Part shown: piece by piece, positions 56,527-64,000 of the stretch | Layout: each line of letters starts with the position of its first letter | Numbering within the stretch: position 1 is the stretch's first letter | NCBI GenBank assembly: GCA_030248215.1 | Contig: JASANG010002790.1 | Span: 62,001 to 126,000, forward strand | Source: Enoplolaimus lenunculus | Lineage: Eukaryota; Nematoda; Enoplea; Enoplida; Thoracostomopsidae | Direction of reading: 5' to 3' | Length of the DNA stretch: 64,000 bases | Made by a program: the position numbers and the translations under genes | Notes under the pieces: model-generated | What the model was told of the DNA's origin: nothing | The model's input: the letters and a program-made list of their open reading frames with translations, nothing else | Databases searched by the model: none

Positions 56527-56885
56527 GCGAAAAATTTTCAGTTTACTATCTATAAAGCAAAATCTAGGCCGATATTCTGAATGTGTGTAGCAACTATCAA
56601 TTAGTATGTTTTCAAAAATTTCAAACCCACTAACTGTTGCAGTTGATTAACTCAAAATTGGTACAGGCGCAAAGCAAATCATATGTAAAAAAGTGCTGAA
56701 TGTTGAGCCTCATCATTTATTGGTTCGAAAGTTTCAAGACCTACTTATCACCAACTAGTTATCGGTGCCACACACGTTTGGCAATACGGGCCTTTGACTT
56801 ATAATCCGACTTCACGTCCTGTTTCGGCAATCCAGCCACAGTCGAGTTTGTACAGTTTGCATATCTATGATTTAATGATTGGGTT

Positions 56886-57576
56886 GCAGAAACATGACTT
56901 AAGTCGAGATTTGACTAGAGTCAATTTTGGACTTAAGTCGTAGCTAAACTGAAATTGGGAGGTCTCAGACTTAAGTACTAATAGCTAGGGCTTAAGTCAG
57001 AATAAGGCTTAAGTATTTCAACGTTTAATTCTAAGATTGATAACAGAAAACTTAAGAAAGTGCTTGGCGGCTTGGTTGCAGAAACATGACTTAAGTCGAC
57101 CTTTTACTTAAGTTCGGATTTGATTTAAGTCAAAGGTTCTCAAAGAGTTTTCCCTTGCCAGTAGAGCTGATGGTGGCAAACGCTATACTATATAACAGCT
57201 TCAAGTATGGAGTTTGTACTGAGATAAACACTCGAATGGCAACAGTGCTCTATCAAAATTTTTTTACTCTTAAACTTTAATTCAGCTGTCTGTCTTAAGT
57301 TCGAATTCGACTTAAGTCGAGGGTCGACTTAAGTGACGTCCTTATTATTCAGCTAATTATAGCTATCTTTAAACTTAAGCAACCTTAAGCCTTTCTTAAG
57401 GTTTCTGTTTTAAATCTAAGAATTCAACGCTGAAATACTTAAGAGTGTCCTTGGTTACTAGCAATCAGTACTTACGTCTGAGACCTGCCAATTTCAGTTG
57501 CATTAGCTAATAGCTACGACTTTAAGTCCAAAATTGACTTATAAAATTCAAAGGTCGACTTAAGTCATGTCTCCGC
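56886..57576. mobile_element. Foldback element M rich in CTTAAG
   Basis: GCAGAAACATGACTTAAGTCG and CGACTTAAGTCATGTCTCCGC are inverse ends; complementary blocks (ATTGGGAGGTCTCAGACTTA / GTCTGAGACCTGCCAATTTC) continue inward. The left terminus is duplicated internally at 57076. About 691 bp, no ORF. Confidence 0.8.
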
Positions 57577-57654
57577 AAGCCAGCTAATATTTGTGTCTAA
57601 AAGCTGAAAAACAAAGTATTCTGAAGCCTAAGTATATTTCGAAGCCAAAAATCA

Positions 57655-57985
57655 TGGCTTTGGGCTTTTGGGATTTTGGAATATGGTGGAAGGTGCGATT
57701 TTGGAATATGGTCGAAGTTGGGATTTTGGGATGTACTCGAAGGTGGTATTCTGGGATATGCTGTAATGTGGGAATTTGGTATTTTTGGATTTCAGGATAT
57801 GGTCGAAAGTGGGAATGTGCGATTTTGGGATTTTGGGATATGGTCGAAGGTGGGGTTTTGGGATTTCGGGATATGGTCGAAGGTGGGATTTTGGGATTGC
57901 GGGATATGGGGGAAGGTGGAATTTTGGAATTTTGGGATATGGTCGAATGTGGGATTGTCGGAGCTTGAGATTTTAGGATTTTGGG
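57655..57985 (+). repeat. ~27-bp minisatellite (GGGATTTTGGGATATGGTCGAAGGT type)
   Basis: About twelve irregular units built on GGGATATGGTCGAAGGTGGG and GATTTTGGGATTTTGGG. Open frames give W/G/I-rich peptides (GFWDFGIWSKVGF) with no meaning. One stray unit lies inside the hexamer region at 58952. Confidence 0.9.
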
Positions 57986-58084
57986 AAGGCCCAAGCCTAA
58001 GCCTAAGCCGACGAATAAGTCAAAGCCTAACTATAAGCGTAAGATTTAGCCCAAAGGTCATTTACTTCCGACTTATTTTGTTTA

Positions 58085-58658
58085 ATGCGGGGGTCACGTT
58101 TTATAACCGGGGCAGCTTGGGACACGTTTTGTCCCTATTAGCCTATTGGGTAACATTTTGTCTTCTGCTAATAGACTTTATATCATTCAAAAAGTCGTAT
58201 TTGTCTGCCATCACCATGTGTAGGTCACCTTTTGTCCTTCAATATCATATGATATTCGACGTATTGTCTGCGAATATCATATGATATATTTTCAAATGTC
58301 TGCATACTTCAGTTAACATACCCAAATTATCCTGTTTAATATCATATAATACTAGAATTTGAAATTTGAATTTTTGAATTATGACACTGTTTTTCTCTGC
58401 GGTTTTGTGCCGGAAATGAACTTGCAGACGTGTATTTGGTATTCTAAGCACATCTGTGCCTCTGTCCCTCAGTATCACGTGACATACCGACTCCTGCACA
58501 CATTGATCTTCTGAAAGCGGTGGTTTAAAGTAAATGTCATATGACATTCGAGTTTTGTCTGATCACCCGATATGAGTGCTCGAATTTTAACGTTGACTTC
58601 GAATCAACAGGGGACAAACCGTGTCGCGCCTGCCCCGGTTATAACGTGATTCCCGCAT
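58085..58658. mobile_element. Inverted-repeat element J, copy 2, inserted in the hexamer region
   Basis: ATGCGGGGGTCACGTTTTAT then AACCGGGGCAGCTTGGGACA at the left; the inverse ending GTTATAACGTGATTCCCGCAT at the right; arms ~50 bp. The interior is rich in ATCATATGATAT palindromes. 574 bp, no ORF. Confidence 0.85.
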
Positions 58659-58819
58659 AAACCAAAGCCTATTTCTAAAACCTCAGCCTAAAGCCTAAGC
58701 CTAAGTCTAAGCCTAGGTTTAGTCCAAAGGTCATTTAAGATATCTATGCTTAAACCAAAGCCTGCTTCTAACGCCTAAGCCTATGCCTAAGCCTAAGCAA
58801 GAAATGTAATCTGAAATTT

Positions 58820-58876
58820 AAACCTACTATTTATGGACCCACCAGAAACCTAGACGCCCCTTAAAGTAACAGGGCC
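58820..58876 (-). mobile_element. Element T end within the hexamer region
   Basis: GACCCACCAGAAACCTAGAC, then GCCCCTTAAAGTAACAGGGCC, is the inverse of the left terminus of the complete T copy at 37052. The CCTAAG array lies on its inner side, as in that copy. Confidence 0.65.
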
Positions 58877-59585
58877 CTTAGACCAAAGGCTGCTCCTGAA
58901 GCCTAATCCTAAACCCAAACCTAAGCCTAAGCCTAAGTGTAATGGAGTTTTGAGATTTCGGGATATGGTCGAAGGTGGGATGCTCCTGAAGCCTAAGCCT
59001 AAGCCTAAGCCTAAGCCCAAGCGCAAGCCTAAGCCAAAGCCTAAAGTCTAAGAGTCGTTTAGCATCTAATTTAGCTTTAAACCAAAGCCTGTTTTTTGCC
59101 TAAGCCTTAGACTATACCATTTACGATCAAATCTTTGCTTAACCAAAGCCTAAAGCTGCTCAAATTACCTAAGCCTAAGCCTATGCCTAAGCTTAAGTCT
59201 AAGCGTAAGCCTAAGCCTAAGCCTGAGGTTTAGCTTGAGGGTATTTAAGATTGAATCTGTTTTATCAAAGCCTATTCCTAAAACCTCAGCCTAAAGCCTA
59301 AAAGCCTATGCGTAAATGGCTAAGTTTAAACCTAAGCTTAAGCCTAAGCTTAAACCGTAGCCTAAGCAGATTCCTAAGACTAGGTTAAGACATCTCTAAA
59401 GGTTATATATCTCTGAGCTCTACGCCAGATCCTACGCTAAACGCCTAAATTCTCACCTAAGCCTGAGACGGAACCTTGCCCAATCCTTATCCTAAGATTG
59501 AGCCTTGCCTATTCCTAGATCTAATCTTGAGCCAAAGGATTGCCTAATCCTAAACCTAAAGCCTAAGACTAAGTCAAAAGAATTG

Positions 59586-60077
59586 CTTGCAATGAATTTC
59601 ATTGAAACAACAAAATCCCAAAATCCCAAAATCCCACCACACACAACTGTCAATTTTTTAGCTGAGACGGTTGGTTTTGGGGACGAAAGTCAAGTATACA
59701 TAGGCCAGAATCATTACTGAGATTCAATTGCAATATACAGCTTCGGGAAGAATTAAACGACAGAATAGTGGGTGCTGGCTGGGTTTAAAGTGAAGGCTGT
59801 TATCAGATTTTCACCCAGTCTATATTTCTGTAAAGTTTCGATTACGATTTCGGGTTGCAAGTTATGTTACCAGGAGGCTGAATTAATTTTCAAACATGCA
59901 CCTGACTTTGTAAGAGGAAAGAAGTGACTCGAAAGGAAACTACAGCATATAGCAAAAACTTTGATCTTTCAGCACAAGTGAAGTCTTCGTTAAGAAAAAA
60001 CTGTTTTGGAGGTCAGATGTCGTAAGACATGCTTTGCAATCCACTTTAAGCCACTTGGCCAATGTACCTATAGCACG
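59586..60077. other. Presumed intron, nothing recognised
   Basis: A short run of AAATCCCAAAATCCC at 59617 echoes the 27-bp minisatellite; otherwise nothing. Confidence 0.35.
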
Positions 60078-60322
60078 TGGGATCCCCATTTTCTAAGGTA
60101 GAAAACTTATGACCATGCAGAGTGCAGCGTAGCCACTCCTGTATGACGGGTAAGAATTTCGCTGGTTTGGTAGGAAAAATCACATGCATAATTTTTAATT
60201 TTGGCTGGGAAAGTGAAAAATTCAGACGCCTGAATGTTCCCAAGTTCGGTAGGGAAAGAAAGAAGTGTAGGCGACGTTCAGAAAACAGGAAAAGTGGAAA
60301 AGTGAAAAATTCAGATTAGGTA

Positions 60323-60948
60323 CTGTATTGACCCGAATAAGAGGTAGGAAGTAATAAGAGGGGGTCCCCATTTTGAGTACCAATGAACAGGGTCCGTATC
60401 CCTAACAAGAGTCCGTAAGCGGATACAGTCCCTAAACCCTAATCAGAGTCCATAAATGTCAATTATCTCTAATTGTAGCGCATAAAGGACTCCAGGCCCA
60501 AATAATTTGAGTTCGAAACTTTAAAGCGTATATACTAAGAGAAAAATTTTCAGTTTACTATCTTTAAGCGAAAAATTTTGAGTTTACTATCTATAACCCG
60601 TGAGAGCCCCCTCGGGCTTGAGCGTCAAGCTCCTATAGCTGAGTGGTGATGGTATATACCTCCCACTCCAGTCACTGGAGTTCGAATCCTAGCATAAAAG
60701 TAAGTGTCAGGAGAAATAGAAAATATTCATGTGAGAAAGGGTTAAATTTTGAAAGTACATTCCTAAGTATATCACTGCATTATCGCCCTAAACGTTTAAT
60801 TCAACGGAGAGTTGCAGTACCGGATATATATCAGTGACGAAGGACGGCGGGTTAAAAATAAATAACGGTCCGTAACCGAATAACAAGGGGGTACCCTCTG
60901 GAGCAGCCAAATAATTCTCAGTCCCCCCTCTTGTTCGGGTCAATACAG
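60323..60948 (+). mobile_element. TA-flanked MITE B, copy 8, nested in element N and itself interrupted
   Basis: CTGTATTGACCCGAATAAGA ... CTTGTTCGGGTCAATACAG. The normal ~420-bp element is extended by ~207 bases of MITE D sequence inserted at the consensus TTAA between GCGTAC and ATTTTGAAAG. Confidence 0.9.
60540..60747 (+). mobile_element. MITE D, copy 3, nested in MITE B copy 8
   Basis: The right end ATGTGAGAAAGGGTTAA is intact. A box TAGCTGAGTGG (60636-60646) and B box GGAGTTCGAATCC (60677-60689) are intact. The left terminus is replaced by two copies of a ~31-bp spacer, GCGAAAAATTTTSAGTTTAC, which also flanks copy 2 on its right, hinting at an ancestral tandem of D units. Confidence 0.8.
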
Positions 60949-62570
60949 TGTATGAATTATGAATCCTTTTGGGTGGTAGGAAAATTTGGAGGTGTATGCA
61001 AGGTTCGGACACCCGGAAAAGTGAAAAATTTAAATGTAAAAGTTTTCTCTAGATCTGGTAGGGAAGAAACAGTTTGGTTGGTCTGTTCTGGAAAATTGGG
61101 ATGTTTGGTTCGGTTCGGAAAATGGGAAAAGTGGAAAATTCAAGTCTAGGTCTATGAATCATTTTGGTTGGTAGGGAAAGTTAAAGGGGCAGGCGAGGTT
61201 CGGAAAACGGGAAAAGTGTAAAATTTGAACGCCTGGACTTTCCTTTGGTTGGCAGGGAAATCTGGAGCGAAGGTTTGTTTGTACACGGGAAAAGTCGAAA
61301 ATGCAAAATTCATAGGTTTTCGCTGGAGGCAGGAAAAATATGTAGCATATGTTTTGTTTGGAAAACGGGAAAAGTAGATTATTTAAAATGTATAGGTCTT
61401 CATTGGTTAGGTTAAAAAATTGTGAAGCGTAACTTTGTTTATAAAACGAGAATAGTATACAATTTAAACGCTTAACTTTTCCCAGCCAAAATTATGCTTG
61501 TGATTATATCCCTATAAAATAGCGAAATACCTAACCGTTATACAGGAGTCGCTTGGCTACGCAACAGATTTTCTTTACCAAACCATGAAATTTTAGGCGT
61601 TTTCATATCCACTTTTCCGTTTTCCAAACAAATTTTACGCTAGACTTGAAAATATCCTGGCGTTTGAGTTCCGGCAGTTTCGAAGTTTCTAGTTGCCACT
61701 ACGCTGCAACATAAAATGTTTTGTTTTCCAGTTTAAAAAACCAGTTTCTACTGCGAAAAATTTTCGTCAATTTTTGCGTTAATAAGGTCCTCAGGTAGGT
61801 GGTCGCCCCCCTGCACCCCCTGCGATTTGAAGGGATAAGCAGAATGGGGGGCTGCCGCCCGCCAAGCCCATTGCACTACGCATTTTATTATTGGAACTGT
61901 TAAAATGACTGAAATAGTTTTGAACAATTTGGTGATCATCTTGCTTTTAATATCTTTTCAAATCGTCGGGGGCAGGGTCCACAATTTATCACAATAAAGG
62001 ATAAAAATTGTGGCGGGGGAAGTTTTTCATTTTGAGGGAAGGGAGGAGCGGCAGCCCCATCTTGCTTTGGTATCCGTTCAAATCGCATTGGGTCCCACAA
62101 TTTGTACTAAAATACGTGAAAGATGAGGCGGGGGAAAATCTTTCCATTGTGATGGAAACTAGAACAGTGCCTGAATTCTGTACGTTTTAAATTTTCAACT
62201 TTCCTGTTTTCCAAACAAAATTTACTTTCAGACTTTTTCTAAACAGGGAAAACCAATACTTTTAAAATTTCCCACTTTTCCAGTTTTTCAAGCAAAGCCT
62301 ATGCTCAGATTTCGCCTACCACCCAAGAATAATCTAAGGGTTTAAATTATTCACTATTCCCATTTTCTAAACTAAATTTGTACTACATTTGTTCTACCGA
62401 ACCAGGGAATATTCAGGCTTTACGAATTTTCCACTTTCCCAGTTTTCCCAGGCAAACTTTATGTTTGTGAGTTTTGCTAACAAACCAGCGAAGTTCCTAG
62501 CCGTCATACAGTAATAGCTGTGCTACACTCTTGGTTATAAGTTTTCCATGCTGGAAAACTGGAAGCCCCT

Positions 62571-63174
62571 GTTCTATGCAGGGGCCAGCTATTTTATATA
62601 TTAATATTGTTTTATAATAAATAATTATTTACCAGTGGTTCGCCATATTTCTATGATATTGGTTCGCGGTAGCTAAGTTCACTGAATTAATTTTGGTAAT
62701 GTGATTTTCATTGAGTTGGCACCACATGAATACTGAAACCACTGAAGTGATGTGGAAAAAATTTATAATATATGTTGTAGCAAGTTTGTTCAATAAACAG
62801 TAGCATTTAATCTTAGTGAGTTGCAAAAGAATTAACCAAGAACGATCATTTCATTTTCAATTTGTGTTAGTGTAAGTTCAAGATTGCATTATTAGGACGA
62901 ATAGTTTGTTGCAATGGCAAGTGCTTTCTTAGTCTCAGAACGTTAGATTGTGAAACCACTCGACAGATTTAAATATTACCTAGCTATCTGGCAAATAGTT
63001 TGTTTTCGATAGGAACTCGCTATGTTTTCCTTCATATTTGATTCATGACATTTTCAAGATGATTTGTTATGTTTAGGTGGAACCATGAATATTGCCAAGC
63101 CACAGTTGCACAGAATACTTTGCATTGTATTATTGTAGCGCATGTTGCCGTCGTAATTTTACTTCATTTTCTAG
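62571..63174. other. Presumed intron before the last plus-strand exon
   Basis: No further exon seen. The sequence just before 63175 is pyrimidine-rich (ACTTCATTTTCTAG), a good acceptor. Confidence 0.4.
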
Positions 63175-63305
63175 TCTGATCAATACTTTGATGATAATCC
63201 ACTGCAAGCTGCAGCCTGTGCACTTCAAAATCTTGCTGGTTCAGAGCCTCGCAACGAATCGTTAAATTTCAACTATGTCAAGCACGAAGATAAGGAATTG
63301 TGGGA
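63175..63305 (+). CDS. Exon of the plus-strand gene with strong splice sites
   Basis: Acceptor CTTCATTTTCTAG and donor TGTGGGA|GTAAGT are both near consensus. The 131-bp exon reads SDQYFDDNPLQAAACALQNL, then AGSEPRNESLNFNYVKHEDK and ELW, entering in phase 0 and leaving in phase 2. The AAACALQNLA part suggests a short amphipathic helix. I do not recognise the family. Together with 45235-45530 and 46200-46274 it gives a consistent partial protein. Confidence 0.72.
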
Positions 63306-64000
63306 GTAAGTGATCATCATCTGTTACGATATAATAATCTATCCTTCTGCCCTGTTGTTTATGCAAAGCCCTATTCACACGTCTTAAGTTTTTGCAGCAA
63401 AAACTTGCATGTGCAACTTCTAAAACAGCTTTGAAGCTCTTGGTGCCGTAAATAATTCAATGGAATTCATGATATTGAATCTAATTCGCAAGTGTAAACG
63501 CAGCTGCAGTTCACTTGAATTTTTTGCAGCTGCATTTATTGGCTTAATTGAAACCATGTAAACTTTTCGCATGGAGAACTCGCAGCTACAACTTGCACAA
63601 GGCATTGCAGCTGCAACAATTTGCAAAGAAGCATCATTTTCAGTTTGTCAAGAATTCATGCTTACTCTGAATAATTTGCAGACGATTTGAATATATCAAG
63701 CATCAATTGCTGTGCGCTTCTTGAATTGTATAATTCAGACTTATTGAATTTCTTCAAGAAGCTTGAATGATTTCTGATTGATATTTCGCAGTCTACGCTA
63801 CTGCGAAGATGACGGGATTAGTTTTACATTTTTGAGCGCTAAATAGGAAGTGTATTTGTTTTGAAAGCGTTTTCAAGTCATGAAATTTTGAGTAAATTCT
63901 TAATTCATGATGAATACACGCCAAGAATTGATTCATAGGTATGAATAACGTTGCAAGTTAAATTAATTCATCACCATTGGCCGAACTTTTAATTTATAGC
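63306..64000. other. Intron start after the last exon, nothing recognised
   Basis: A region at 63395-63640 has alternating TTGCAGC/GCTGCAA motifs that can fold; no complete element delimited. Confidence 0.35.

Larger units (their letters stand above)
57986..59585 (-). repeat. Degenerate (CCTAAG)n = (TTAGGC)n region with spacer units
   Basis: GCCTAAGCCTAAGCCTAAG runs (best at 58690-58715, 58985-59015 and 59165-59225) alternate with a spacer of the type TTTAGTCCAAAGGTCATTTA then TTAAACCAAAGCCTGCTTCT, giving a loose higher-order repeat. Interrupted by element J copy 2. The block 58820-58876 is the inverse of the left half of element T, so at least part is element-borne. Confidence 0.85.
60078..62570. 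mobile_element. 2.5-kb palindromic element N with inverted tandem arrays
   Basis: The ends are inverse (AGAAAACTTATGACCATGC at the left, TATAAGTTTTCCATGCTGG at the right), continuing through TGTATGACGG...TTTCGCTGGTTTG. Each half holds degenerate ~100-bp tandem units with GGGAAAAGTGAAAAATT (left) or AATTTTCCACTTTCCCAGTT (right). The centre is another inverted pair, around CTGCGATTTGAAGGGATA (61815) and TCCGTTCAAATCGCAT (62072). Interrupted on the left by MITE B copy 8. No ORF of note. Confidence 0.7.

Noticed and set aside
57591-58284. 125- and 202-codon frames rich in W, G and I
   Set aside because: They are translations of the 27-bp minisatellite and run on into element J; no domain and no conservation of one frame.
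58680-59580. The CCTAAG-rich region as a real chromosome end
   Set aside because: It is degenerate, interrupted by another element and by spacer units, and ordinary sequence continues on both sides.

Overview
This is AT-rich animal DNA. It holds two split genes on opposite strands set in a dense bed of repeats and small transposons. There is no bacterial gene organisation, no rRNA and no intact tRNA. Interstitial arrays of TTAGGC, the nematode-type telomere hexamer, and the intron-rich style hint at an ecdysozoan, possibly a nematode-line animal. The arrays sit inside dispersed repeats, so this assignment is only suggestive.

Left part (about 0-14.3 kb, minus strand): the N-terminal half of an ARHGAP39 (Vilse/CrossGAP) homologue, a Rho GTPase-activating protein with two WW domains. 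I could place nine consecutive coding exons whose splice phases all agree, from the WW1 exon (14290-14189) to the ninth exon (5600-5462). WW1, WW2 and the following PLAKLQ-TLKQNTE join match ARHGAP39 closely. The middle is a long, low-complexity, presumably disordered linker. The MyTH4 and RhoGAP domains must lie beyond the left edge. The exon with the start codon was not found. Introns carry a satellite-type element (8.0-8.9 kb), a 305-bp tandem duplication across an exon/intron boundary (9.08-9.69 kb), a small inverted-repeat element and a hAT-like element.

Middle (14.3-29.8 kb): no recognised gene. A decayed ~50-bp tandem array has been split by a 1-kb inverted-repeat element (itself holding another foldback element) and by a satellite element. 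A 9-bp minisatellite of about 85 units follows, then a tRNA-Leu-like relic and one unassigned 118-codon ORF.

Right part (29.8-64 kb, plus strand): a second gene with very long introns. Candidate exons are 29807-29931, 45235-45530, 46200-46274, possibly 48366-48464, and 63175-63305. From 45 kb on, their phases fit together. I do not recognise the protein. The introns hold a concentration of mobile DNA: eight or more copies of one TA-flanked MITE, a TTAA-flanked MITE carrying a tRNA-like Pol III promoter, several foldback elements, a 107/108-bp satellite, and TTAGGC-bearing elements. At 60-62.6 kb there is a three-level nest: tRNA-like MITE within TA-type MITE within a 2.5-kb palindromic element. 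The most unusual material is the tRNA-like/TIR chimera and the telomere-like hexamers carried as cargo inside TIR elements.
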